A stretch of 25,141 nucleotides of DNA, from positions 1-25,141 of the forward strand of contig JAHACW010000034.1 of NCBI GenBank assembly GCA_018375675.1, read 5' to 3'. Shown here in pieces: positions 1-7,081 of this stretch. The position numbers and the translations under genes were made by a program. Origin of the DNA: Actinomyces sp. (GTDB lineage Bacteria; Actinomycetota; Actinomycetes; Actinomycetales; Actinomycetaceae). The number at the start of each line of letters is the position of its first letter. Position 1 is the stretch's first letter. The notes beneath the pieces were generated by a model, which saw nothing but the letters and a program-made list of their open reading frames with translations, ran no database searches and was not told the DNA's origin.

Positions 1-606
1 ATGCCTACCGAGAGCACCCCGAGCAGTTCTGATCCGGCACTCGCCACCTACGACTCCCCCATCGGCAGCCTCACGCTGGCCGCGCGGGGCGGTGCGCTCA
101 TCGGCTTGTGGGGGGCCGGGCAGCGTTTCTTCGGCTCCCCCTACGGCATCGACGAGGCCGTGGCGCGCTCCGCGCTCGACCTAACCTCGCCCGTTTCCCG
201 GGATGTTATCCTCGCCGAGGCCGGGTGGGGCGAGGCGGACGCGCGGGCTCTGGGCGCGGCGATGTCCTGGCTCGACGGATACTTCGCGGGCGAGGCCCCC
301 TCCCCCGCCACCGTTCGTCTCGCGCCTGCGGGCACGGACTTTCAAAAGCGCGTGTGGGAGGCGATGGACGCTATCCCCTACGGCGCGACGCACACGTACG
401 GGCATCTCGCGGCCACGATGCGGGGCGCGGGCATCCCCGCGTCAGCCCAGGCGGTCGGCGGAGCGGTCGGACGCAATCCCCTGCTGCTCATTCGCCCCTG
501 CCACCGTGTTGTGGCCGCGGACGGCCCGGGCGGCTACGCGGCCGGAGCGGAGGCGAAAGCATGGCTGCTTGCGCACGAGGCAGCCACGGCCTCGTCGGTC
601 AGCTGA
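1..606 (+). CDS. ogt: Methylated-DNA--[protein]-cysteine S-methyltransferase
   Basis: A suicide DNA-repair enzyme that moves alkyl groups from O6-alkylguanine (and O4-alkylthymine) onto its own cysteine. The family active site PCHRVV is present with the acceptor at Cys167. Before it come the helix-turn-helix DNA-binding segment (FQKRVWEAMDAIPYG, from residue 114) and the conserved QAVGGAVGRNP stretch. At 201 residues it is slightly long for the family because of an N-terminal Ser/Pro tail. The ATG is the first base of the window, so the true start could lie upstream and any ribosome binding site is out of view. It converges with the next gene, with one base between the stop codons and no terminator visible. 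The family assignment is secure; the choice between Ogt and Ada-C type names is convention. Confidence 0.93.
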   Translation: MPTESTPSSSDPALATYDSPIGSLTLAARGGALIGLWGAGQRFFGSPYGIDEAVARSALDLTSPVSRDVILAEAGWGEADARALGAAMSWLDGYFAGEAPSPATVRLAPAGTDFQKRVWEAMDAIPYGATHTYGHLAATMRGAGIPASAQAVGGAVGRNPLLLIRPCHRVVAADGPGGYAAGAEAKAWLLAHEAATASSVS

Positions 607-607
607 C

Positions 608-1930
608 TCAGCCGTTCGCCCGGTCTGCCTCAATCGCCTGCTCGACCAGGGCCTCGTCAACGGGCAGAGCCTCGCGCGCGTAGGCGGCGGCGTCATCCTG
701 AGTGTCGGCGATCTGCTCGGCGATCGAGTCGGCCTCGCGGCGCAGCTCGGCCCCGTCAACGACCGAGGCCTGGGCGAGGGTGCGGGCCTGGGCGCGGTGC
801 TCGTCCGTGTACTCCAGGTCGTCGGCGTGCTTGCGCACGAGGACGCGGATGAGCTTGCGGCGCAGGTTCTCCTCGCGCAGGACGGCGGAGCGCTCGCGCA
901 GCCAGCCGACCGCAAGGACGACGAGGAGGGCGACGCCCAGCCAGCCGATGATCGGGTACATGCCGCCGATCAGCTTCTTGAAGCCCATGAGCGAGGCCGC
1001 GTAGCCCACGGCGACGACACCGACGAGGACGATGCGCATGCGCGCCGTCGAGCCGCCCGAGAAGCGGCGCGCCGTCGAGTAGAAGAGAGAAAAGACCGTG
1101 TTGTAGATGAGCGCGAAAATGATCAGCGTGTAGACGAAGGCGAAGGCCGGGTGGATAGAGCGCGCGATCTCGAGGGCGGGAACGTTCACGTCCCAGACGC
1201 GATCCATGTTCAGGTACAGGCACAGGGCGTCCGCGCCGATGACGAGAGCGATGATGGTTCCGCCGATGCGCCCGGCGCGGCGGGCCTCGCCGATGCGCAG
1301 CACCGAGCCACCGAGCACGAAGGCCATCGCGATGCCGTTGACGACGCACAGCGCGAAGTAGTTGATCGTGGAGAGCCACAGGTTGGGCAGCGCCGGGGTG
1401 ACCTGGGTGGCGGCGGCGTTGAGTTCGGCGACGCCCGGGTGCGGGGTGATCAGCGAGTAGATGGTGAGGATCGTGATGGCGACGATGATCATGGGCGTAA
1501 AGACGCCGATCACCTTCATGATCCGGTCGAAGTCGAGGAAGGCCGTGAGAATAACCAACACCGCGCACAGGGCGCTACCCGCCCACGCGGGCAGGCCGAA
1601 CTGCTGCTCGAGGTTCGCGCCGGCCCCCGCAAGCATCACGAAACCCATCGCGAAGCCCGAGAAGACGAGCACGACGTCGATGACGCGGCGCAGCGCCGGG
1701 TGGGTGATGCGTTCGAAGACCTCGTCGTGGTGGCCGGAACGGTAGTAGGAGCCCAGCTGGAGCGCGACAACGCCGAAGACGACGTTGAGGACGCCCAGAG
1801 CCGCGATGCCGATCAGGCCCTTCGCACCGAAGGAGAGGAAGTACTGGAGCAGGTCCTGGCCACTCGCCAGGCCCGCGCCGATGACGACTCCCACATAGGC
1901 GAAGGCGACAGAGAGGTACTTCTTGGACAT
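608..1930 (-). CDS. YkvI family membrane protein (APC-like transporter fold)
   Basis: A 440-residue integral membrane protein with about ten hydrophobic segments between residues 5 and 345, then a hydrophilic, acidic, helix-prone cytoplasmic tail of roughly 95 residues. The N-terminus (YVGVVIGAGLASGQDLLQYF) has the glycine-rich first helix and the GAGFASG-like motif of YkvI-type proteins, which are related to amino-acid/sodium-coupled (LeuT/APC) transporters. The substrate is unknown. The ATG is supported by a GAAGGA ribosome binding site about five bases upstream. Just before it on the coding strand lies a perfect GGCCTCGT-type inverted repeat (1957-1974). The long tail is unusual compared with short-tailed relatives and may be regulatory; that is inference. 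Confidence 0.85.
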   Translation of the reverse strand: MSKKYLSVAFAYVGVVIGAGLASGQDLLQYFLSFGAKGLIGIAALGVLNVVFGVVALQLGSYYRSGHHDEVFERITHPALRRVIDVVLVFSGFAMGFVMLAGAGANLEQQFGLPAWAGSALCAVLVILTAFLDFDRIMKVIGVFTPMIIVAITILTIYSLITPHPGVAELNAAATQVTPALPNLWLSTINYFALCVVNGIAMAFVLGGSVLRIGEARRAGRIGGTIIALVIGADALCLYLNMDRVWDVNVPALEIARSIHPAFAFVYTLIIFALIYNTVFSLFYSTARRFSGGSTARMRIVLVGVVAVGYAASLMGFKKLIGGMYPIIGWLGVALLVVLAVGWLRERSAVLREENLRRKLIRVLVRKHADDLEYTDEHRAQARTLAQASVVDGAELRREADSIAEQIADTQDDAAAYAREALPVDEALVEQAIEADRANG

Positions 1931-1956
1931 AGGGTCCTTCCGATTGCGAACGTTTC

Positions 1957-1974
1957 ACGAGGCCGGGGCCTCGT
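1957..1974. repeat. Perfect 8-bp inverted repeat upstream of the YkvI gene
   Basis: ACGAGGCC, two bases, then GGCCTCGT. It lies 27 bases before the start codon at 1930, so it is either an operator or a 5'-leader hairpin. It carries the same CGAGGCC core as the intergenic hairpins at 9096, 17465, 19727, 22968 and 23698. Confidence 0.6.
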
Positions 1975-2054
1975 TCCACGGTAGACGCTCACCCAGGAGA
2001 GCGGCACGTCCGTGGGAAATTGTTCACGCTCAGGAAAGCTCATCCAGATACAAA

Positions 2055-2076
2055 TGTGTACACAACGTACTAAACT
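2055..2076 (+). promoter_or_regulatory. Promoter/operator of first TA module (leaderless)
   Basis: TGTGTACACA (2055-2064) is a perfect 10-bp palindrome just upstream of a TAAACT -10 box (2071-2076). The -10 box ends six bases before the antitoxin ATG, so the transcript probably begins at the start codon, and there is no Shine-Dalgarno sequence. The palindrome sits between the -35 and -10 positions, as expected for an autorepressing antitoxin. Confidence 0.55.
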
Positions 2077-2082
2077 GACACT

Positions 2083-2346
2083 ATGAACACACTCGCCACA
2101 ACCCTATCGACTCGGGAGCTGCGCGCGAACCTCTCCGATGTCCTCGGACGAGCCTCCTACGGCGGCGAGCGTATCGGTGTGACGAAAAACGGCCGCCTCA
2201 CTGCGATCGTGATCGGCGTCGAGGACCTGCTGGCCCTGGAAGAGCTCGAGGACGCGCGCGACCTCGAAGCCTTCCGCGAGGCGGTTCACAACGACGACGG
2301 GCAGCGCGTGAGCCTGGCCGACCTGCGCGCTGAACTCAACAACTAG
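2083..2346 (+). CDS. Type II antitoxin, Phd/YefM family
   Basis: An 87-residue antitoxin. The N-terminus (STRELRANLSDVLGRASYGG) is the Phd/YefM DNA-binding and dimerisation fold, followed by the usual VTKNGRLTAIVI strand, then an acidic helical C-terminus (about residues 50-87) that would wrap around the toxin. It is expected to neutralise the RelE-type toxin two bases downstream and to repress the shared promoter through the palindrome at 2055-2064. No ribosome binding site precedes the ATG, but a TANNNT box six bases upstream suggests leaderless translation. The family is clear; naming as RelB or YefM varies between databases. Confidence 0.9.
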   Translation: MNTLATTLSTRELRANLSDVLGRASYGGERIGVTKNGRLTAIVIGVEDLLALEELEDARDLEAFREAVHNDDGQRVSLADLRAELNN

Positions 2347-2348
2347 CG

Positions 2349-2606
2349 ATGTACCGCATCGAATTCACCTCGGCGGCAGCACGCCAGATACGCAAGCTGG
2401 ACCGCCCGGTGCGAACACGCCTACTGGATACCATCGAATCGCTCGCCAGTTCTCCTCGCCCCGACGGGGTCAAGAAGCTCGCGAGCACGGAGAACGCGTG
2501 GCGTATCCGCGTCGGCGACTACCGGATCATCTACTCAATCGAAGACGACGTCCTCGTTGTGACGGTCGTGCGCGTCGCACACCGCCGAGAGGTGTATCGC
2601 TCGTAG
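2349..2606 (+). CDS. Type II toxin, RelE/ParE family
   Basis: An 85-residue basic protein with the RelE fold: an N-terminal strand (YRIEFTSAA), two helices, then the diagnostic sheet WRIRVGDYRIIYSI (residues 51-64) and C-terminal VAHRREVYR (residues 77-84). Conserved arginines and the terminal tyrosine match the positions that RelE enzymes use to cut mRNA in the ribosomal A site. It begins two bases after the antitoxin stop, so it is translationally coupled. It converges with the nitroreductase gene, with two bases between the stops. An mRNA-interferase role is inferred from family; ParE-type gyrase poisoning is less likely given the sequence. Confidence 0.9.
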   Translation: MYRIEFTSAAARQIRKLDRPVRTRLLDTIESLASSPRPDGVKKLASTENAWRIRVGDYRIIYSIEDDVLVVTVVRVAHRREVYRS

Positions 2607-2608
2607 CG

Positions 2609-3331
2609 TCACTTGCCTTCGAGGAGCTGGATCGGCGGGCGCGGCGCCTGCATCGCGTTGATGGGAGCCTCGGGATCCGCGTAACCGAGCGCAAAACCGG
2701 TGATGAACTGGTAGCCCTCGGGGATCTCAAACTCAGCGTCGACGGGCTCACGCCACGTGGCGAGGATGCCGACCGGGCAGGAGTCGATGCCGCGCGACTT
2801 GGCGGACAGGAACAGGGTCTGGAGCATGAGGCCGGCGTCCATGGCGCTCCACGGGAGCATGTCCTCGTGGACGAAGACGAAGCCCATGACGGGAGCGTCG
2901 AAGGCCATCACGTTGCGGCGGTTCACGCGGTTGCGCCCCTCGATGTCAGAGCGCTCGATACCGTGGATGCCGTAGAGGAGCTTCGCGACCTCGATCTGAG
3001 CGGGTCGCACCTCGTCCGGGTAGCGCTTGCGCACCGGGAAGTCGCCGTCGGGAACGGGCATTTCAACGGTGGGATCCTCGGCCTTGCGGGCATGGGCGGC
3101 GATCTCCTCGTCGAAGAGACGGCCGTAGTGCTGACGCAGGCGAGCGGCGCGCTCGCCCGTGGCCAGGGCGACGCGGAAGGCGCGCGTGTTTGACCAGGAC
3201 GGCGCGGTCGTCGCGTCGGCGAGGATCGCATCGAGGACCTCGGCGGGGATCTCCCGGTCTGTAAAGGCGCGCGTGGAGCGGCGCGAGGCGGTCAGGGCGG
3301 AAAAGTCGTTCGTCTCAGCGGCGAGTGTCAT
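2609..3331 (-). CDS. Nitroreductase family oxidoreductase
   Basis: A 240-residue FMN-dependent nitroreductase-fold enzyme, predicted to use NAD(P)H to reduce nitro compounds, quinones or other acceptors in the cytoplasm. The N-terminal SRRSTRAFTDREIP segment supplies the FMN phosphate-binding arginines and APSWSNTRAFRV the flavin loop. The segment DAGLMLQTLFLSAKSRGIDSCPVG is the conserved central helix and loop, and the C-terminal FALGYADPEAPIN is typical. The insertion around residues 85-125 resembles the larger NfsA/NADH-dependent members. No ribosome binding site is seen; TAGCCT at 3338-3343, six bases from the ATG, suggests a leaderless message. The substrate cannot be told from sequence. 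Confidence 0.9.
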   Translation of the reverse strand: MTLAAETNDFSALTASRRSTRAFTDREIPAEVLDAILADATTAPSWSNTRAFRVALATGERAARLRQHYGRLFDEEIAAHARKAEDPTVEMPVPDGDFPVRKRYPDEVRPAQIEVAKLLYGIHGIERSDIEGRNRVNRRNVMAFDAPVMGFVFVHEDMLPWSAMDAGLMLQTLFLSAKSRGIDSCPVGILATWREPVDAEFEIPEGYQFITGFALGYADPEAPINAMQAPRPPIQLLEGK

Positions 3332-3337
3332 GCGCCC

Positions 3338-3343
3338 AGGCTA
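3338..3343 (-). promoter_or_regulatory. Candidate -10 box for leaderless nitroreductase mRNA
   Basis: On the minus strand this reads TAGCCT (TANNNT), exactly six bases before the ATG. The -35 region shows no consensus. The same geometry recurs at five other genes in the window. Confidence 0.4.
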
Positions 3344-3403
3344 ACCCGGCTTCGCTCCCCCGATCCACCCGGCCCACCCACCGGACGGCTGCCACTTTGC
3401 CGG

Positions 3404-3673
3404 CTAGTGATCCCCGTAGTGAGTGCGACATGAAATGATCTCGACTCGATCATCACGCACACGATAGACAAGACGATTTGCCGCATCAATGCGGCGTGAC
3501 CACCACCCCGAGTAACGCCCCTTCAACGGTTCAGCCTTACCAATTCCAGTATCTTGCCCGTTCCTGGCAATGTCACGCAGTAGTGCGTTGATGCGCTTCA
3601 GTGTCTTTCGATCCTGAGTCTGCCACCACAGATAGTCCTCCCAGGCCTCGGAGGCCCAGACAAGGTCACGCAT
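3404..3673 (-). CDS. yoeB: Type II toxin, Txe/YoeB family mRNA interferase
   Basis: An 89-residue YoeB-type ribosome-dependent endoribonuclease. The family block GIGKAEPLKG is followed by the SRRIDAANRLVY sheet. The catalytic positions known from E. coli YoeB correspond here to Glu48, Arg67, His85 and Tyr86, so the toxin looks active. Three extra residues (GDH) follow the usual terminal His-Tyr. The gene overlaps the upstream antitoxin by eight bases, indicating coupled translation. YoeB normally pairs with a YefM/Phd antitoxin, but the partner here is a RelB/DinJ-type protein. It has its own stop before a short gene-free stretch (3332-3403) without an evident terminator. Confidence 0.93.
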   Translation of the reverse strand: MRDLVWASEAWEDYLWWQTQDRKTLKRINALLRDIARNGQDTGIGKAEPLKGRYSGWWSRRIDAANRLVYRVRDDRVEIISCRTHYGDH

Positions 3674-3923
3674 CCTCGATCAGCTCTCGCGAGATGCCAC
3701 GCCCAGCCTCCAGCTCCGCAATACCGCGGTCAAGATGAGCAAGGTTGGAACGCGAGTAGAATCCATCAACCTCCAAAACGAAGGGAATCCGCTGCTCCCG
3801 CGCCACCTTCTTCGCAAAGATCGTGAACGCGGTATTCATAGAGAGACCCATCTCTTTGCAGGCACGCTCCATCGCGGCCTTATCCTCAGCATCGAGTCGA
3901 ACAGTCACCGTAGCGGTCGCCAT
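3666..3923 (-). CDS. Type II antitoxin, RelB/DinJ family
   Basis: An 85-residue antitoxin. The N-terminal TATVTVRLDAEDKAAME strand and helix, followed by GLSMNTAFTIFAKKVAREQRIPF, is the ribbon-helix-helix and dimer region of RelB/DinJ proteins, and the acidic tail should bind the toxin. The ATG at 3923 is chosen because GGAGG lies at 3930-3934, six bases upstream; a longer TTG-initiated form from 3938 has no such support. The stop region overlaps the YoeB start by eight bases. Autoregulation is likely through the palindrome at 3941-3962. Confidence 0.9.
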   Translation of the reverse strand: MATATVTVRLDAEDKAAMERACKEMGLSMNTAFTIFAKKVAREQRIPFVLEVDGFYSRSNLAHLDRGIAELEAGRGISRELIEDA

Positions 3924-3940
3924 GCAACACCTCCACAATC

Positions 3941-3962
3941 AGCATATCGATAGCGATATGCT
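3941..3962. promoter_or_regulatory. Palindromic operator upstream of RelB/DinJ-YoeB
   Basis: AGCATATCG and CGATATGCT form perfect 9-bp arms around ATAG, seven bases upstream of the Shine-Dalgarno sequence. The position fits an autorepression site for the ribbon-helix-helix antitoxin. The surrounding AT-rich bases probably hold the -10 element, but no clear -35 is seen. Confidence 0.65.
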
Positions 3963-4029
3963 ATCAGACTGACATCATAATGAAGACTTTGAGAGCGCGC
4001 TCCACCCAGAGCATGCAGAAGCACTGGCC

Positions 4030-5079
4030 TTACCGGGCCAGGGCCTGCTCGAAGGCCACCACGTCCCCCTCGGGCGTTGCCCACGAGGTTCCGATGCGCG
4101 CGAGGTAGCGGCCGTCGGGCAGGGTCTCCCAGATGCTGTAACGCACCTTATCCGACAGGCGCTCATGCCCGGCCTGATCGAGGGCCACGAAGGTCAGGTT
4201 GGTCGGCGAGTCCATGGTGACGACGTAGCCGGCACGCTTGAGCGCCTCGCGGATACGTGCGGTCGCTTTGACGGCGGGCTCGCCGATCGTCAGATAGAGG
4301 CCGTCCTCGAAGAGCGCCTCGAACTGCACGCCCAGGAGGCGCCCCTTTGCCAGGAGCGCGCCATGCTGTTTCATCTGGGTGACGAACTGGCGGATCGATC
4401 CTCGCTCGGGGATCACCACGGCCTCGCCGAACAGAGAGCCGCACTTGGTGCCGCCGATGTAGAAGACGTCGGTCAGGCGCGCCAGGTCGGCCAGCGTCAC
4501 GTCGTTGGCAGGCGAGGCCAGCGCGTAGGCGAGGCGCGCGCCGTCGACGAAGAGCTTGAGGTCACGCTCGCGGCACACGGCGGAGAGCTCCTCGAGCTCC
4601 TGCAGGGAGTAGAGGGTGCCGTACTCGGTGGGCTGCGAAATATAGACGAGGGCGGGGGCGATCATGTGGTCACGCGCGCCGTCGCCCTCCCACGCCGAGC
4701 AGATGCGTTCGACGTCGGCGGCATTGATCTTGCCTTCGACGGCGGGAGTGTCGAGGATCTTGTGGCCGCCGCGCTCAACGATGCCGGCCTCGTGCATGTT
4801 GATGTGGCCGGTATTGGGGGCGATGACGCCCTGCCAGGGCAGGAGGATCGCATCGATGACGGTCGCGTTCGTCTGCGTGCCGCCGACCAGGAAGTACACG
4901 TCGGCGTCGGGGGCCTGGCAGGCCTCGCGGATCAGGTCGCGGGCGCGCTCGCAGTGCTCGTCGGTGCCGTAGCCGCTCGACTGTTCCATGTTGGTGGCTA
5001 CGAGGGCGTCGAGCACCCGGGCGTGCGCGCCTTCCTGGTAGTCACTGGAGAAGTTCGGCAGCGTGGCAGAAAAAGTCAT
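4030..5079 (-). CDS. ltaE: Threonine aldolase family PLP enzyme (low-specificity L-threonine aldolase)
   Basis: A 349-residue fold-type I PLP enzyme predicted to cleave L-threonine/L-allo-threonine to glycine and acetaldehyde. Landmarks are the GGTQTN cofactor phosphate loop (residues 67-72), HINMHEAG, Asp179 in LFVDGARLAYAL which would hold the pyridine nitrogen, and Lys212 in YIGGTKCG as the Schiff-base lysine. The ATG at 5079 is preferred over a start at 5118, which would run into the upstream YafQ gene. The chosen start has an AATAAT -10-like box (5086-5091) exactly six bases upstream and no Shine-Dalgarno. It sits between two TA modules. Substrate specificity (L versus allo form, related beta-eliminating lyases) is not resolved. 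Confidence 0.88.
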   Translation of the reverse strand: MTFSATLPNFSSDYQEGAHARVLDALVATNMEQSSGYGTDEHCERARDLIREACQAPDADVYFLVGGTQTNATVIDAILLPWQGVIAPNTGHINMHEAGIVERGGHKILDTPAVEGKINAADVERICSAWEGDGARDHMIAPALVYISQPTEYGTLYSLQELEELSAVCRERDLKLFVDGARLAYALASPANDVTLADLARLTDVFYIGGTKCGSLFGEAVVIPERGSIRQFVTQMKQHGALLAKGRLLGVQFEALFEDGLYLTIGEPAVKATARIREALKRAGYVVTMDSPTNLTFVALDQAGHERLSDKVRYSIWETLPDGRYLARIGTSWATPEGDVVAFEQALAR

Positions 5080-5085
5080 TGGGCC

Positions 5086-5091
5086 ATTATT
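5086..5091 (-). promoter_or_regulatory. Candidate -10 box for leaderless threonine aldolase mRNA
   Basis: Reads AATAAT on the minus strand, five of six bases of TATAAT and six bases before the ATG at 5079. It supports the shorter start. No -35 consensus is visible. Confidence 0.4.
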
Positions 5092-5107
5092 CCACGCAGC
5101 GCCGTGC

Positions 5108-5389
5108 TTAGAGGCCAAACAGATCTGCGTGGGTTCCCGTCCGCGTGAGAGTCAAAACCAGGCGCTCGCCATCCACGTAATAGATCAGCAGCCAGTCGGG
5201 CTGAACGTGACACTCACGATGCCCCCGCCACTCACCTCCGAGAGCATGATCCCGATGCGCGACAGCAAGCTCCCGGCCTGCAGCCAACGTTCGAATAACC
5301 TCATCCAGACGATTCATGTCGAGCCCGCGCTTCATCGCACGCTTGTAGTCGCGCTTAAACTTCGTTGTCCAAACGACTTTCAGAGACAT
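5108..5389 (-). CDS. yafQ: Type II toxin, YafQ family mRNA interferase
   Basis: A 93-residue YafQ-type ribosome-dependent RNase. The signature HRDHALGGEWRGHRECHV, then PDWLLIYYV and RTGTHADLF, is intact. Residues equivalent to the E. coli YafQ active site are present: His48, His61, Asp65, Trp66, His87 and Phe91. The start ATG shares one base with the stop of the upstream antitoxin (TAATG), so translation is coupled. The gene ends 28 bases before the start of the threonine aldolase gene on the same strand. Pairing with a DinJ-type antitoxin is canonical. Confidence 0.94.
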   Translation of the reverse strand: MSLKVVWTTKFKRDYKRAMKRGLDMNRLDEVIRTLAAGRELAVAHRDHALGGEWRGHRECHVQPDWLLIYYVDGERLVLTLTRTGTHADLFGL

Positions 5390-5658
5390 TAGCGCTTCAA
5401 CTCCGCCAGAGCGTCTTCAACATCCATGGCCTCAACACCTGGATCAGAGGCCAGCTGCTCCGCTTCCAACATCGCCAAGACAGTCTCACGCTGCTGCTCA
5501 TTCAGACGCAGATCGAAGGGCATTCCACCCACCCGCACGCTCTGACGCAGGAAAGCGTTCACAGCGGACGTCAGATTCATACCAAGCTCCGCGTAGATCG
5601 CTTCAACCTCACGCTTAAGATCCGCATCCATGCGCACACTAAAATTCACCGTTGCCAT
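5389..5658 (-). CDS. dinJ: Type II antitoxin, RelB/DinJ family
   Basis: An 89-residue antitoxin. The N-terminal ATVNFSVRMDADLKREVE ribbon and helix, then GMNLTSAVNAFLRQSVRVGG and MPFDLR, is diagnostic of DinJ/RelB. The acidic C-terminal helix (about residues 55-89) should mask the YafQ toxin encoded immediately downstream. GGAGG at 5666-5670, seven bases upstream, supports the ATG. A 26-bp inverted repeat at 5671-5696 lies just upstream of the ribosome binding site and is the likely autoregulatory operator. Confidence 0.93.
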   Translation of the reverse strand: MATVNFSVRMDADLKREVEAIYAELGMNLTSAVNAFLRQSVRVGGMPFDLRLNEQQRETVLAMLEAEQLASDPGVEAMDVEDALAELKR

Positions 5659-5670
5659 GCGAAAACCTCC

Positions 5671-5696
5671 TTCTGCATGTCATTATACATGCAGAA
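5671..5696. promoter_or_regulatory. Palindromic operator of DinJ-YafQ module
   Basis: TTCTGCATGT and ACATGCAGAA form perfect 10-bp arms around CATTAT, directly upstream of the antitoxin Shine-Dalgarno. The AT-rich centre probably overlaps the promoter. It is a typical autorepression site. Confidence 0.7.
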
Positions 5697-5740
5697 TGTC
5701 TAATAAAGCATGCATACAAGGCGCAGTGAAGGGCCATCTC

Positions 5741-6562
5741 ATGTCAACACACGACAAGACAATCAACCGGGACTCGCAGGCCTATTGGAACAAGCGGGCC
5801 GCGACGTTCACGAGAGACGCGACCATCGAGTACGAGCGCTGGCTCCTGGATCTCCTCGCGCTCGAAGATGGTGATGAGGTCCTCGACATGGGGTGTGCGA
5901 CGGGCACACTCGGCGTCCCCCTCGCCCGCGCCGGGCACCGCGTCCACGGCTGCGACTTCGCCGAGGCCATGCTGGCCATCCTCGACGAGCGCACGGCAGC
6001 AGAAAATCTGCCAATCACCTCCCACTTGCTCGCCTGGGAGGACGACTGGGAGGAGGCGGGCCTGGGTGAGAACAGCGTGGACGTCGCCTTCGCGTCACGC
6101 TCCCTCATGAGCGGGGACGTGCCCGCTTGCGTGCACAAGCTTGACGCGGCGGCCCGCTCGCGCGCGGCGGTCGTCGTGCCCGACAGCCTGCTCCCCTCCC
6201 GCGACCCGCGCCTGCTCACCTACCTGGGACGCTCGGCAAGGTGCCCACGCGTCGTCCGCGACGTGAGCCGCGCGCTGACATCCCTGGGACGCATCCCGAT
6301 TGTCGCGACCACACGGACCTTCCGCCCGATGCGTTTTTCTTCCTTCGACGAGGCCCGCGCGGACCTTCGTCGCCTGGCCGGCCCGGAGCCATTCACCGCG
6401 CGCGAGCAGCGACTTTTCGACGCGTACGCGGCCCAGCATGTCGTTCGCGAGGACGCAGCTACCGCCTCGGAACAGGCAGGGGAACACTGGCTCCTGGACT
6501 ACTCTCTGCCCGTCACCTGGGTGTTTATCGGCTGGAGCACCGACGGGAGCGAGTGGGCATAG
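5741..6562 (+). CDS. Class I SAM-dependent methyltransferase
   Basis: A 273-residue Rossmann-fold methyltransferase. SAM motif I is VLDMGCATGTLGVPLA (about residues 46-61), followed by the acidic end of strand 2 (HGCDFAEAML). The N-terminal SQAYWNKRAATF resembles small-molecule and ubiquinone/tetrapyrrole-type methyltransferases, but the acceptor is unknown. The ATG at 5741 is chosen because GAAGGG lies about seven bases upstream and conserved sequence begins nearby; longer forms would run through the DinJ operator. It diverges from the TA module and converges with ArfB, with a 21-base gap containing CCCCGGCCTCGT, a half of the dispersed hairpin repeat. Confidence 0.88.
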   Translation: MSTHDKTINRDSQAYWNKRAATFTRDATIEYERWLLDLLALEDGDEVLDMGCATGTLGVPLARAGHRVHGCDFAEAMLAILDERTAAENLPITSHLLAWEDDWEEAGLGENSVDVAFASRSLMSGDVPACVHKLDAAARSRAAVVVPDSLLPSRDPRLLTYLGRSARCPRVVRDVSRALTSLGRIPIVATTRTFRPMRFSSFDEARADLRRLAGPEPFTAREQRLFDAYAAQHVVREDAATASEQAGEHWLLDYSLPVTWVFIGWSTDGSEWA

Positions 6563-6583
6563 GCGGCCCCGGCCTCGTTCTTC

Positions 6584-7024
6584 TTAGTCCGCGTCCGGGC
6601 GACGCCTGCGCGCCTTGACCTCCGAGCGCCTCTTCTTGTCGGCGAGGCGGCGCAGCTTGGACGCGCGCGTCGGCTTCGTGGCGCGCCGCGGGACGGGCGG
6701 GACGAGGGCCGCGCGTAGAACTTCCGCGAGGCGTTCACGCGCGGCGGCGCGGTTGCGGCGCTGGGAGCGGGTCTCGGCGGCAGTGATGGTCAGGACGGTT
6801 CCGGTGAGGCGATCCCCTAGCTCTCGCAGGGCCCGCTCGCGCTGCTTGTCATTCAGCGCGACTGTCGCAGCGAGGTCCAGGCTGAGCTGCACCCGCGAAT
6901 CTGCGGTATTCACTCCCTGCCCGCCGGGGCCCGAGGCGTGCGAAAAGCGCTCGACCAGCTCCCCCGCGGGCACGACGAGGCCTCGCGGGCAGCCAGGCCC
7001 GGGAGGGATGCGCAGATCGTCCAT
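6584..7024 (-). CDS. arfB: Alternative ribosome-rescue peptidyl-tRNA hydrolase ArfB (YaeJ)
   Basis: A 146-residue codon-independent release factor. The catalytic GGQ motif lies in SHASGPGGQGVNTADSRV (about residues 28-45), as in class I release factor domain 3, and the codon-recognition domains are absent. The C-terminal region is strongly basic (KLRRLADKKRRSEVKARRRR), matching the ArfB tail that enters the empty mRNA channel of stalled ribosomes. It therefore probably frees ribosomes stuck on non-stop mRNA, a natural companion in a region rich in mRNA-cutting toxins, though that link is inference. The start is weakly supported (no good Shine-Dalgarno), but the length matches the family. Confidence 0.92.
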   Translation of the reverse strand: MDDLRIPPGPGCPRGLVVPAGELVERFSHASGPGGQGVNTADSRVQLSLDLAATVALNDKQRERALRELGDRLTGTVLTITAAETRSQRRNRAAARERLAEVLRAALVPPVPRRATKPTRASKLRRLADKKRRSEVKARRRRPDAD

Positions 7025-7081
7025 GGGACCAGTGTGCCACCGGCGAGCCGAGGCGGAGCGCCATACCCCGCCCCGGCCTCG

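Noticed and set aside
203..1984. 593-codon plus-strand frame
   Set aside because: It lies opposite the YkvI gene and ogt, is full of Arg/Asp/Glu runs typical of GC-rich shadow frames, and has no ribosome binding site.
4165..5148. 327-codon frame on the plus strand
   Set aside because: Antisense to the threonine aldolase, with low-complexity composition and no motif.
5630..5740. Extension of the methyltransferase frame upstream of 5741
   Set aside because: It would run through the DinJ operator and ribosome binding site; the ATG at 5741 has GAAGGG.
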